Below, one piece after another: positions 1 to 6,787 of a stretch of 7,764 nt of DNA. The first letter of the stretch is position 1; each line of letters opens with the position of its first letter. The notes beneath the pieces were generated by a model, which had not been told where the DNA came from, made no database searches, and saw only the letters and a program-made list of their open reading frames with translations. The stretch comes from Lachnospiraceae bacterium (GTDB taxonomy: Bacteria > Bacillota > Clostridia > Lachnospirales > Lachnospiraceae): the NCBI GenBank assembly GCA_017404585.1, contig JAFRCB010000070.1:1-7764 (forward strand), given 5' to 3'. Both the position numbers and the translations under genes were made by a program.

Positions 1-45
1 CATCCGGAGGGGCTTTTCCTTTTATAGGATGAGCTTATCGTAAAC

Positions 46-124
46 AAAAAGGACCGCCAATGCAATGGCGGTATTAAGAAACAAGAAAGGCTTCACGCGC
101 AAGCGTGATTGGGTTCAATTAACC
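46..124 (+). other. Possible structured leader overlapping the start of the first gene
   Basis: There are three consecutive inverted repeats. ACCGCCA (53-59) pairs with TGGCGGT (66-72) across a 6-base loop and covers the ATG at 65. TCACGC (93-98) pairs with GCGTGA (103-108) around a GCAA tetraloop of the GNRA class. GGTT (112-115) pairs with AACC (121-124) just before the ATG at 125. They could modulate initiation at 65 or form a leader for initiation at 125. No known riboswitch consensus is recognised. Confidence 0.25.
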
Positions 125-1084
125 ATGAAGAACAGAATCGTAGCAACAATCATTACAATCGCACTTTCCGCCAGCCTCGGAGCCGGCGCTGTAGCAATCG
201 GATCACACTTTGTAACAAAATTCCCGGCCAGCAACGTAGCAGCCGCACAGACAACCGAAGTCAAAGCAGAAGAGACAAAGGCTGAAGAAGAAGCCGCTAA
301 GAAGCTCGCTGAGAAGAAAGCCACCGAGAAGAAAGCAGCCCAGATGAAAGCCGCCAGGGAAGCTGCTGAGAAGAAAGCTGCCAAGCTTGTAGCTGAGAAG
401 AAGGCCGCTGAAGAGAAGGCCGCAAAGCAGGCTATTGAGAAGAAGGCTGCTGAAGTAAAGGCTGCCAAGGAAGCTGCCGAGAAGAAGGCTGCTGAAGAGA
501 AGGCTGCTAAGGAAGCTGCTGAGAAAAAGGCTGCTGAAGAGAAGGCTGCAAGAGAAGCCGCTGAGAAGAAGGCCGCTAAGGAAGCTGCTGAGAGAAAGGC
601 TGCTAAGGAAGCTGCCGAGCAGAAGGCCGCTGAGGAAGCTGCTGCACGCAAAGCTGCTGAGCAGAAAGCTGCAGAAGAAGAAGCTGCACGCAGAGCTGCC
701 GAGCAGAGAGCTGCGGAAGAAGAAGCCGCACGCAGGGCTGCCGAGCAGAGAGCTGCAGAAGAAGAAGCTGCACGCAGAGCTGCTGAAGAGGCAAATGCAA
801 TTCAGACCATTACCGGCATTGTAACCTCCATGGATGGCAACACATGGCAGCTCCGCGCAGACGGCTGCAACATCACCCTTCTGGTCGCCGGTGCTGAGAC
901 ATATTATGAGGACTATGTTCTTGAAGGCGACGAGATCACAGTAGTGATCGAGGGCCAGATGACAAGCAACGGCTGGAAAGTGATTCAGATCAATGACTAC
1001 ACAGATCATGAAGACGATTTCGACTATGACGACTATGACGACTATGACGAATACGATTACTTTGATGACTGTGACGAGTTCTAA
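65..1084 (+). CDS. Membrane-anchored or secreted Lys/Glu/Ala-rich helical protein with acidic Asp/Tyr tail
   Basis: Family not recognised. The 339-residue product has a basic N-terminus, a hydrophobic segment at about residues 25-46 that could be a signal peptide or a membrane anchor, and a possible signal peptidase site near Val58-Ala61. Residues 65-243 form a highly charged Ala/Lys/Glu helix built of 14-residue units of the type [14 protein letters not shown], with two 9-residue variants. The last three units switch to Gln/Arg. Residues 246-311 look like a small beta-rich, OB-like domain, and residues 312-339 are mostly Asp and Tyr. The layout resembles TolA-type stalk proteins, so an extracellular spacer or cation-binding tail is plausible; this is inference. 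The start at 65 has AAAAGGA about 11 bases upstream. An in-frame ATG at 125 begins a more compact signal sequence but has no ribosome binding site. The gene is convergent with the minus-strand genes. Confidence 0.8.
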   Translation: MAVLRNKKGFTRKRDWVQLTMKNRIVATIITIALSASLGAGAVAIGSHFVTKFPASNVAAAQTTEVKAEETKAEEEAAKKLAEKKATEKKAAQMKAAREAAEKKAAKLVAEKKAAEEKAAKQAIEKKAAEVKAAKEAAEKKAAEEKAAKEAAEKKAAEEKAAREAAEKKAAKEAAERKAAKEAAEQKAAEEAAARKAAEQKAAEEEAARRAAEQRAAEEEAARRAAEQRAAEEEAARRAAEEANAIQTITGIVTSMDGNTWQLRADGCNITLLVAGAETYYEDYVLEGDEITVVIEGQMTSNGWKVIQINDYTDHEDDFDYDDYDDYDEYDYFDDCDEF

Positions 1085-1118
1085 TTCTGAAGCAATTAAA
1101 AACTGATTAACAAGAATG

Positions 1119-1151
1119 AGCCGGAGGTGGCAAACCCACTTCCGGCTCTTT
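1119..1151 (+). terminator. Rho-independent terminator of the first gene
   Basis: AGCCGGAGGTGG (1119-1130) pairs with CCACTTCCGGCT (1136-1147) across a CAAAC loop. This gives a 12-pair stem with one G-T wobble, 35 bases after the stop codon. The following CTTT is a short, weak T tract. The right arm of the stem coincides with the start of the 51/52-bp tandem repeat. Confidence 0.7.
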
Positions 1152-1300
1152 CCGTATTACAGACTAAAAATCAGTTGCCACTCTCGTCTTCCAAGGCTCT
1201 TTCCGTATTACAGCCTAATAATCCAACTGCCACCCTCGTTCGCCAAGGCTCGTTCCGCATTACAGCCTAAAAATCCAGCTGCCCCCTTACCTGCCAAGGC
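1144..1300. repeat. 51/52-bp intergenic tandem repeat, three copies
   Basis: Units begin with GGCTC at 1144, 1195 and 1247, and a fourth partial start lies at 1298, giving periods of 51, 52 and 51. Each unit holds TTCCGTATTACAG or TTCCGCATTACAG, then a CTAAAAATC or CTAATAATC block and a GCCAC or GCCCC block, and ends in CCAAGG. The copies differ at scattered positions. The array lies between the convergent first gene and the permease gene. I see no open reading frame with a ribosome binding site in it. The remaining 1301-1342 bases hold only a short GCTC/GAGC palindrome. Confidence 0.85.
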
Positions 1301-1342
1301 ATGTGTAACAAGGCTCTGACAGAGCATTGCTGCGACAATCCT

Positions 1343-2251
1343 TCATGCACATATGACCAGGGCAGCAATGACCATCGCCATGCCAAGGACCCCGGAAAAT
1401 GTCAGCTGCTCATGGAACAGGATCGCTCCGAGGATCGTCGCCGTCACCGGCTCCACAGAAGCGATGATCGATGCGCGGGAGTTTTCCACCTGAGTGAGCC
1501 CCAGCGTGTATGTCAGGTATGGGACCACAGTGCAGAGGACTCCGAACGCTATGGAAAATAGCAGCATGCCCGGCGATGATGCCGCTGCCGACATGACTCT
1601 GGCAGGGTCAGTCAGGAAGAGGCTCGCTATTGCGGCGATCAGAAACGTATAAAACGTGATTGTCAGTGAATGATACCCTCTCTCCAGTGCATATCGGCTG
1701 AATATGGAGTACAGGGCATAACCCAGCCCCGCTCCGAGACCCGTCAGAATTCCGGCTGCGGAGACCGCTGCAGTCTCACCGATCACACCTGTCACAAGCA
1801 CGCATCCTGCAAATGTCAAAATCAGCGCTATAACCTTCCTTTTCGTGAAGCTCTCCCTGAACAGGAAGTAGGAAAGGACCATGACTATGGCCGGTGCGGT
1901 GTACAGCAACACTGCTGCCACTGACATGGATGTGAGTGTTATCGCCGAAAAGTAGCAGTAATTGAAAAATATGATGCTCAGGATGCCGGTTCCGAAAAAG
2001 CACCAGATGTCACGAAGCCTGATCCGCAGGTACTTCCTGTCAAAAATCAGCAGGAATATCAGCATGGAAACTGCGGTGACGATCGCCCTAAGTGAGACGA
2101 TTCCCATGGAGGCCAGTCCCCGCCCGTTCAGGGTGCGGACAAAGAGCCCCATGCTGCCCCAGAGCATGCCGGCAAATAATATCAGAAACGGCGCTGCCTT
2201 TTTCAAATTTGTTTTACCTCGATAATTATGAAATTCGGTTCGCATATTCAT
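1343..2251 (-). CDS. EamA/DMT-superfamily permease
   Basis: The 302-residue integral membrane protein belongs to the drug/metabolite transporter superfamily and has two EamA repeats. The first spans about residues 20-155 and includes Trp31-Gly32 in TM1 and YTAPAIVMVLSYFLFRE at 117-133. The second spans about 165-301 and includes SIIASVEPVTATILGAILFH at 261-280, the usual proline-bearing helix. About ten membrane segments are expected, which fits the full family length. Such proteins export or import small metabolites such as amino acids or their derivatives; the substrate cannot be read from sequence. The start is uncertain: Met1 and Met3 are both possible and neither has a strong ribosome binding site. 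It is the last gene of the leftward series, 100 bases after the Nudix gene, and shows no functional link to molybdenum. Confidence 0.9.
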   Translation of the reverse strand: MNMRTEFHNYRGKTNLKKAAPFLILFAGMLWGSMGLFVRTLNGRGLASMGIVSLRAIVTAVSMLIFLLIFDRKYLRIRLRDIWCFFGTGILSIIFFNYCYFSAITLTSMSVAAVLLYTAPAIVMVLSYFLFRESFTKRKVIALILTFAGCVLVTGVIGETAAVSAAGILTGLGAGLGYALYSIFSRYALERGYHSLTITFYTFLIAAIASLFLTDPARVMSAAASSPGMLLFSIAFGVLCTVVPYLTYTLGLTQVENSRASIIASVEPVTATILGAILFHEQLTFSGVLGMAMVIAALVICA

Positions 2252-2351
2252 GTACCCACACGGTCAAAAAGACGGCTGTGTCGGGTATGAATTAACTCTT
2301 CCGGACGGTTTCGGCAAAGACCGGGACGCAGGCATCCTGACTGGATACCTA

Positions 2352-3179
2352 TCACTGCCGCCCCTCTTTGAATTCTCTCATCATCTCGTTGGTCAGCGAG
2401 TAGTCATCCGGCTGCAGCACGATATCCTCGCGGCGGGTCCAGATGGCACTCTTCAGCTCCTTCGGATCGCGGTGGATCGTCGGATCGCCGTCGACTTCGC
2501 AGTAAAATCCGGTCAGAATGTCGTCCACGATCGCCCACGGCTGCGACTTGTAGTAGCGCAGATTCTTGACCTTGAGGCCGAGCTCCTCCATGACTTCGCG
2601 CTCGACGGTCTGCTCAAACGTCTCGCCGATCTCCATGAACCCGGCGACCAGCGCGTTGTAGGCGAGCGGCCTGTCGGCGTACCTTGTCAGCACGATCTCA
2701 TCGCCGTTGGTCACGCCGACGATGACAGCGGGTATGATCCTCGGGTAGATCAGCCTTCCGCACTCCGGGCAGACAAGAGCCCGCTCCACTTTAGAGAGAA
2801 CTGTGCGGCTCCCGCATGTGCCGCAGAAATAGTTGTCTCGGTACCAGTGCGCGAGCTGCCATGCGGTGTAGGTTGCAAATATCAGCTCCTTCGGCTCTGT
2901 CACCACCGCCCGAATCTGGCGGACAGGGACGAAGCGATAGCCGTTCGGGACTATGATGGGTTTCATTTTCAGCAGAAAATAGTCGACGTCATCCACCTGA
3001 AAGAGGAAGATTGCTTCCGCATCGTCCGGAAAATCTCCGCGTCTCGGAATGACGAGACGGTCCTCGTTTTTTATCAGCACGTCCGCGCCCTCAAATACAA
3101 AGATAGGGCTGTCCGAATGTGCTTTTTTCTCCGGGTGGTATTCATTTCTGAGCTGGTGTGGGTAAATATCCTGGATCAT
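2352..3179 (-). CDS. nudC: NudC-like Nudix hydrolase (NAD+ diphosphatase family, zinc-ribbon type)
   Basis: The 275-residue protein has the layout of bacterial NudC: an N-terminal domain (about 25-105), a zinc ribbon with Cys119, Cys122, Cys137 and Cys140, and a Nudix hydrolase domain. The Nudix box at 180-202 is complete: Gly180, Glu186, Arg194-Glu195, then EELGL at 198-202. It is followed by SQPW at 212-215. NudC enzymes hydrolyse NAD(H) to NMN(H) and AMP, and some remove NAD caps from RNA. The family signature SQPWPFPxS is only partly kept here (SQPWAIVDD), so substrate preference could differ. AAGGAGAG at 3187-3194 lies 7 bases before the ATG and supports this start. The gene lies 108 bases after the MOSC-MogA gene, past a hairpin, so it may be transcribed separately. 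Confidence 0.88.
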   Translation of the reverse strand: MIQDIYPHQLRNEYHPEKKAHSDSPIFVFEGADVLIKNEDRLVIPRRGDFPDDAEAIFLFQVDDVDYFLLKMKPIIVPNGYRFVPVRQIRAVVTEPKELIFATYTAWQLAHWYRDNYFCGTCGSRTVLSKVERALVCPECGRLIYPRIIPAVIVGVTNGDEIVLTRYADRPLAYNALVAGFMEIGETFEQTVEREVMEELGLKVKNLRYYKSQPWAIVDDILTGFYCEVDGDPTIHRDPKELKSAIWTRREDIVLQPDDYSLTNEMMREFKEGRQ

Positions 3180-3220
3180 AATCGTTCTCTCCTTGCTCTG
3201 TCTATATAGTGGTCACACAC

Positions 3221-3245
3221 ACTCCGCCGCCAATAGCGGCGAAGC
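3221..3245 (-). other. GC-rich hairpin between the MOSC-MogA and nudC genes
   Basis: On the minus strand, GCTTCGCCGC pairs with GCGGCGGAGT across a five-base loop. This gives ten consecutive pairs, two of them G-T wobbles. No T tract follows (GTGTGTGACC does), so it is not a standard terminator. It could attenuate read-through or stabilise an mRNA 3' end. A weak TATATA element lies just downstream at about 3203-3208, before the nudC ribosome binding site, and could be a -10 box, but no convincing -35 is present. Confidence 0.4.
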
Positions 3246-3287
3246 ATCCTGATTGCGTTGCAGCAATGCACTCCCTGCCGCGGCGCG

Positions 3288-4214
3288 TCAGTCCGTATCC
3301 GTCCCCCGCAGTATTCCAAGCCCGTGGGCCAGCGGCTTCAAAATGAAGTCGAGGTCCTCCTTCACAGCCTTCGGGCTGCCCGGCATATTGACGATAAGAG
3401 TCTTCTTTCGTATGCCTGAAGCCTGCCGGCTCAGCATTGCCTTGGGTGTGATCGAGAGAGAATACCAGCGCATAGCCTCGGCAATCCCCGGCGCGTGGCG
3501 GTCGCAGACCTCGAGTGTGGCTTCCGGCGTGACGTCCCGCTCCGAAAATCCGGTCCCGCCGGTCGTGAAGATCACATTCACCTGCCTCTGATCGGCAAGT
3601 CGTATGAGTTCCCTCTTAAGCCTGTTCTTGTTGTCCGGCAGAAGAATGTACTCAACGATTTCATAGCCGGCCTCCTTCAGGATATCGACCATGAGCGGAC
3701 CGCTCTTATCCTCATAGGTACCTTCATATGCCCTGTCGGACAGCGTTATGACGCAGGCTGTGAACGGTCTTTCAGGATCGAGCGGGAGAAATTCCATCTC
3801 GTCGCCCGGCCTGATCACGCCCTCTTTGAGCACTTCTGCAAATACTCCCTCTCGGGGCATTATACAATCCCCCACACTGTGATAGATGGCGCAGTGGTCA
3901 TGACACTCCTTGCCGATCTGAGTGAGACGGAGGACGGCATCGCCGCACCGGATGATAGTCCCGACCGGAACATTCCGGAGGTCAACGCCCTGAAGGACGA
4001 GGTTTTCACCGAAGGCGCCGAAGGATACATTTGCACCTTTTGCGCGGAACTCCTCGATCTTCTCAAAGGACAGGAGACTGACCTGGCGATGCCACTTGCC
4101 CGCGTGGGCGTCGCCCTCGATGCCCCACTCGGGAATCAGGTGAGCTTCGGATATCTCATATTTCTGCGTTCCTTTTTTATCGCTTCTGCAGATTGCAATA
4201 ATTTTTCCTGTCAT
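3288..4214 (-). CDS. MOSC domain-MogA/MoaB molybdopterin adenylyltransferase fusion
   Basis: The 308-residue protein has two domains for molybdenum cofactor (Moco) metabolism. The MOSC domain (about 1-145) shows GDAHAGKWHRQVSL at 34-47, FGENL at 68-72 and Cys104/Cys108 in IGKECHDHC; MOSC domains act as Moco or sulfur carriers. The second domain (about 152-308) is MogA/MoaB-like: LSDR at 158-161, DKSGP at 169-173, TTGGTG at 217-222, RDVTPEAT at 226-233 and GSPKA at 279-283. This family adenylates molybdopterin with ATP before metal insertion. The start at 4214 is set by AGGAGG at 4219-4224. The frame stays open upstream to a GTG at 4382 through a tandem repeat, but that extension has no comparable ribosome binding site and is probably untranslated. 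The position after modBC and the XdhC-like gene fits Moco assembly. Confidence 0.93.
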   Translation of the reverse strand: MTGKIIAICRSDKKGTQKYEISEAHLIPEWGIEGDAHAGKWHRQVSLLSFEKIEEFRAKGANVSFGAFGENLVLQGVDLRNVPVGTIIRCGDAVLRLTQIGKECHDHCAIYHSVGDCIMPREGVFAEVLKEGVIRPGDEMEFLPLDPERPFTACVITLSDRAYEGTYEDKSGPLMVDILKEAGYEIVEYILLPDNKNRLKRELIRLADQRQVNVIFTTGGTGFSERDVTPEATLEVCDRHAPGIAEAMRWYSLSITPKAMLSRQASGIRKKTLIVNMPGSPKAVKEDLDFILKPLAHGLGILRGTDTD

Positions 4215-4218
4215 AATA

Positions 4219-4224
4219 CCTCCT
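4219..4224 (-). promoter_or_regulatory. Ribosome binding site of the MOSC-MogA gene
   Basis: A perfect AGGAGG on the minus strand lies four bases before the ATG at 4214. It decides this start over the in-frame upstream GTG at 4382, which would add 56 repeat-encoded residues to the conserved MOSC domain. Confidence 0.85.
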
Positions 4225-4231
4225 GTGATTG

Positions 4232-4374
4232 ATTCACGAAAAAGCTGCCCGGTCATAGTATTCACGTAAAAACTCCCCCGGCCATAATATTCACGAAAAA
4301 ACTGCCCGACCATAGTATTCACGTAAAAACTCCCCCGGCCATAATATTCACGAAAAAACTCCTCCGGCCATAGT
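4232..4374. repeat. Alternating 28/29-bp tandem repeat upstream of the MOSC-MogA gene
   Basis: Five head-to-tail units each begin with ATTCACG on the plus strand, at 4232 (28 bp), 4260 (29), 4289 (28), 4317 (29) and 4346 (29). Two variants alternate: one with GCTGCCC or ACTGCCC and ending CATAGT, the other with ACTCCCCCGG and ending CATAAT. The higher-order period is therefore 57 bp. The units at 4260 and 4317 are identical. The array fills most of the 205-base gap between the XdhC-like gene and the MOSC-MogA gene, ending 17 bases before the start codon. There are no unique spacers, so it is not a CRISPR array. Confidence 0.92.
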
Positions 4375-4419
4375 GGCAGCACGGGATAAATCTCGCGTTA
4401 ATGTCCGGTTGCGGAAAAT

Positions 4420-5469
4420 TTAATAAAGCGGCTCCATGAACACCTCGAGCTCTCCGCCGCAGATCATCCCCTCATCCTCGGCAAGATCCGCATGGAGACT
4501 TACCATAAGGATCCTCGGCCGCGGCTCCTCCGTAAACATCTTCCTGCCGTCTTCGATGATAACAGCCTCCGCGTAGCCTCCGCCGATCGTTCCGACGCAG
4601 GACCCGTCCTCAAGAATCAGCATCTTTGTGCCGACGTCGCGCGGAGCCGATCCCCTTCGCCTTATGATTGTTGCCATGACTTTTCGGAGACTGCCGGTCT
4701 CGCTGTGACGGAGACCGAGAATTGCGTCCATCATCTCTCTCGAATATGCAAATGACCTCTTATCCCTATTCTTGACCTCTATTATCTGAGCCATGACAGA
4801 AACCGCGATCTCCTCAGGCGTCTCGGCGCCGATCCTGAGTCCGATCGGCGTGCAGACTCTGCTCAGAAATTCCTCCGGAACGCCCTCCTTTCTGAGTGAG
4901 TCCAGGACCAGGCCGACTCTTCGTTTGCTGCCCATCATTCCGACATAAGCGTTCGGCTTCCCCGAGATGATCCGCAGGCACTCGCGGTCCCACCTGTGGG
5001 CGCGGGTCACGATGACAAAGTAGGTATCTTCATCGCCCGGAATCTGGGCAAGACCATTTTCAAATGTATCGCAGATAACAGTATCAGCACCCTGCCTGCG
5101 CGCTGTATCGGCGAACGATGTGCGGTCCTCGATGACAGTCACCGAAAGTCCGATCATACGCCCCATCTGGATGATCGCCATGGATACATGTCCGGCGCCG
5201 CAGATGACCAGCTTCTTCTCGTGTCCGATCACTTCCGAGTAGACCTGCTTTCCTTCCACAATGCTCATGCCGGAGCCTTTGATCCCGGTTATATACGGCT
5301 CGCACCGCTTCATGAACCCGTTCTCTTCGGAGGTCCACACGAGCTTCCCGTTCGAGCAGACAGCTTTCTCTCCCAGCGCATCACCCTCTATGACCATGTG
5401 CGTGATGGTCTCATGGTTGGGGTTGCACTCATATATTTTCTGATAGAATTCTGTTTTATCCATACTCAT
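4420..5469 (-). CDS. XdhC/CoxI-family molybdenum hydroxylase maturation protein
   Basis: The 349-residue protein carries both XdhC/CoxI modules. The Rossmann-like XdhC C-terminal domain comes first (about 85-231): VICGAGHVS at 88-96, TRAHRWDRECL at 155-165, MMGSKRR at 178-184 and TPIGLRIGAETPEEIA at 207-222. The CoxI-type domain follows (about 262-347): RRGSAPRDVGTKM at 271-283, VGTIGGGYAEA at 292-302 and MICGGELEVF at 335-344. XdhC binds mature Moco, helps its sulfuration and hands it to xanthine dehydrogenase-type enzymes. The order is reversed relative to proteobacterial XdhC; from memory, clostridial homologues share it. Tyr299 stands where many homologues have Cys, while Cys337 is retained. 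The start at 5469 has GGAG eight bases upstream. The frame is open back to 5649, but that part overlaps the end of modC. The target enzyme is not in the window. The 121 bases between modC and this start show nothing convincing. Confidence 0.9.
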   Translation of the reverse strand: MSMDKTEFYQKIYECNPNHETITHMVIEGDALGEKAVCSNGKLVWTSEENGFMKRCEPYITGIKGSGMSIVEGKQVYSEVIGHEKKLVICGAGHVSMAIIQMGRMIGLSVTVIEDRTSFADTARRQGADTVICDTFENGLAQIPGDEDTYFVIVTRAHRWDRECLRIISGKPNAYVGMMGSKRRVGLVLDSLRKEGVPEEFLSRVCTPIGLRIGAETPEEIAVSVMAQIIEVKNRDKRSFAYSREMMDAILGLRHSETGSLRKVMATIIRRRGSAPRDVGTKMLILEDGSCVGTIGGGYAEAVIIEDGRKMFTEEPRPRILMVSLHADLAEDEGMICGGELEVFMEPLY

Positions 5470-5590
5470 CTCTGTGTCTCCGCGTTTTTGCTTCCGAATC
5501 ACCACATCATGTGCCGGTTTCTCATTCCGGTCCTGCGACGACAGGCAGATATCGGCCTGTGCTGCGGACTCGGCAAGTTTCCCGTAATCA

Positions 5591-6778
5591 CTAAAGGAAC
5601 AGGAAATCCTCCTCCGGCATGACCAGATAATCCGGGAATCCCTTCTCATCGAGCATCGGCCAAAGTTCTCTCTGGACCAGCCACGTGATTAAAGAACCGT
5701 CCCCTTCGCGTGATTCCGGGTCAATGTAATAATTTCTTTCGAACTGCAGCTGCGCCTGAGAAACCACGTTGCACCTCACGGCGTTTTTCAGCTTCAGCGG
5801 AGTCCGGTCTGCAAGTGCCTCCTGACCCACAGTATTTTTCGGCTCTCCATGGGGCCGGCCTGCAAATGCCTCCTGACCCACAGTATTTTTCGGCTCCCCA
5901 TGGGGCAGGCTTGCAAGAGTCTCCTCATCCCTCATATAAACCGGCCTGAACTGATGGGCCCTGAAGCCGAGATCGCGTATACCTTCGGGCAGCACCCGCT
6001 CCGTCTCTATTGTAATTCCCCAGTCCATCGCGCGGACGTGGTGGTCATCGATCCGCTCCGCCCGGCTGAAGTTCTTGCAGCCGGTGAGCACTGCCGCGCT
6101 TCTAGTTCCCGGATCAGAAAAGACTTTTCGGGTCTCTCCCTGCCGTATCACGTGCCCCGCTTCCACAATGAGAAGCTCCTCGGAGAAGCGGAATATCTCA
6201 TCCTTGTCGTGGGACACCATGATCACCATACCCTCGTAATTCTTCAGCATGTCGGAGAGCTCCCGCTGCATCCTATCCCTCAGATACCAGTCGAGGGCGG
6301 AGAAGGGTTCGTCAAGCAGGATCACGTCCGGCCGATAGGCCATGATCCTTGCCAGCGCGCATCGCTGCTGCTGCCCGCCCGAGAGCTGCCTTGGAAGCCG
6401 ATCCTCAAGACCGTTCAGGCCGAACTTGGCGATCATCTCATTTGCCCGGGCTTTCTTCCCTGCTTTGCTGCCGGATAGACCTGCCATGATGTTTTCCCGA
6501 ACGGTCATGTTGGGAAACAGGGCGTAATTCTGGAAAAGATATCCTATGTTCCTTACCTGCGGTTTCAGATCGACGCTGCGAGCGGAATCGTACAGCACCC
6601 TGTCACCGAGCACGATCCTGCCCTCGTCAGGCTGGAAGATGCCGGCGATGGACCGGAGCGTCATTGATTTGCCGCATCCCGATGCACCGAGAATGCCGAC
6701 GCGGCGGCTGGACAGGCTGAAATGCATGTCCAGTGTGAAATTGGGAAATTTCTTTTTTATGTCAACTGATAAACTCAT
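5591..6778 (-). CDS. modC: Molybdate/tungstate ABC transporter ATP-binding protein ModC
   Basis: This is the ATPase subunit that powers molybdate or tungstate import with ModB. In 395 residues it shows Walker A GASGCGKS (31-38), Q-loop Gln83 in QNYALFPNM, signature LSGGQQQR (132-139), Walker B VILLDEP (152-158), D-loop SALD (160-163) and switch His190. The C-terminal part (about 235-395) is not a clear TOBE pair. It contains FRAHQFRP at 272-279, an internal 17-residue repeat (288-338) and an acidic end. The repeat makes the protein somewhat longer than typical ModC. The gene starts 9 bases after the modB stop and has no clear ribosome binding site of its own, which suggests translational coupling. 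Specificity as molybdate, tungstate or sulfate rests mainly on the modB partner and the Moco neighbours. Confidence 0.93.
   Translation of the reverse strand: MSLSVDIKKKFPNFTLDMHFSLSSRRVGILGASGCGKSMTLRSIAGIFQPDEGRIVLGDRVLYDSARSVDLKPQVRNIGYLFQNYALFPNMTVRENIMAGLSGSKAGKKARANEMIAKFGLNGLEDRLPRQLSGGQQQRCALARIMAYRPDVILLDEPFSALDWYLRDRMQRELSDMLKNYEGMVIMVSHDKDEIFRFSEELLIVEAGHVIRQGETRKVFSDPGTRSAAVLTGCKNFSRAERIDDHHVRAMDWGITIETERVLPEGIRDLGFRAHQFRPVYMRDEETLASLPHGEPKNTVGQEAFAGRPHGEPKNTVGQEALADRTPLKLKNAVRCNVVSQAQLQFERNYYIDPESREGDGSLITWLVQRELWPMLDEKGFPDYLVMPEEDFLFL
5765..5917 (-). repeat. 51-bp tandem repeat inside the modC coding sequence
   Basis: Three adjacent in-frame 51-bp units encode ModC residues 288-304, 305-321 and 322-338. 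The first two (5867-5917 and 5816-5866) differ at four bases and both encode PHGEPKNTVGQEA after a variable four-residue lead. The third (5765-5815) is decayed but still matches over most of its low-coordinate-to-middle T-rich block and its CGGTCTGCAAG end. It merges into the conserved-looking NAVRCNVVSQAQ stretch. The units lie outside the ATPase core, in a loop after FRAHQFRPV. Confidence 0.92.
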
Positions 6779-6787
6779 GTGTATGTT

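Noticed and set aside
1..30. Tail of an upstream terminator (GGAGGGGCTTTTCCTTTT)
   Set aside because: The T-rich stretch is suggestive, but any pairing arm would lie outside the window.
203..1009. Long minus-strand open frame (268 codons) opposite the first gene, and a second one at 115-651
   Set aside because: They are low-complexity Ser/Ala/Leu/Phe shadows created by the Ala/Lys/Glu codon repeats, with no ribosome binding site or domain.
1313..1325. Terminator after the EamA permease gene (GCTCTGACAGAGC)
   Set aside because: The stem is only four pairs with a usable loop and lacks a T tract, so it is too weak to call.
2331..2349. Terminator after the Nudix gene (GGTATCC/GGATGCC hairpin on the minus strand)
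   Set aside because: It is a seven-pair stem with a wobble but no following T tract, so transcription may continue into the permease gene.
2250..3209. 319-codon plus-strand open frame opposite the Nudix gene
   Set aside because: The minus strand encodes an intact zinc ribbon and Nudix box with a good ribosome binding site. The plus-strand product has no recognisable motif.
3495..4232. 245-codon plus-strand open frame opposite the MOSC-MogA gene
   Set aside because: It is antisense to clear MOSC and MogA motifs and has no domain of its own.
4232..4374. CRISPR array
   Set aside because: Units follow each other directly with no unique spacers, and no cas gene is present.
4215..4382. 56-residue N-terminal extension of MOSC-MogA from a GTG at 4382
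   Set aside because: It is made entirely of the 28/29-bp repeat, while a perfect AGGAGG precedes the ATG at 4214 where MOSC homology begins.
5470..5649. 60-residue upstream extension of the XdhC-like gene
   Set aside because: It overlaps the end of modC, has no conserved domain, and a better ribosome binding site precedes the ATG at 5469.
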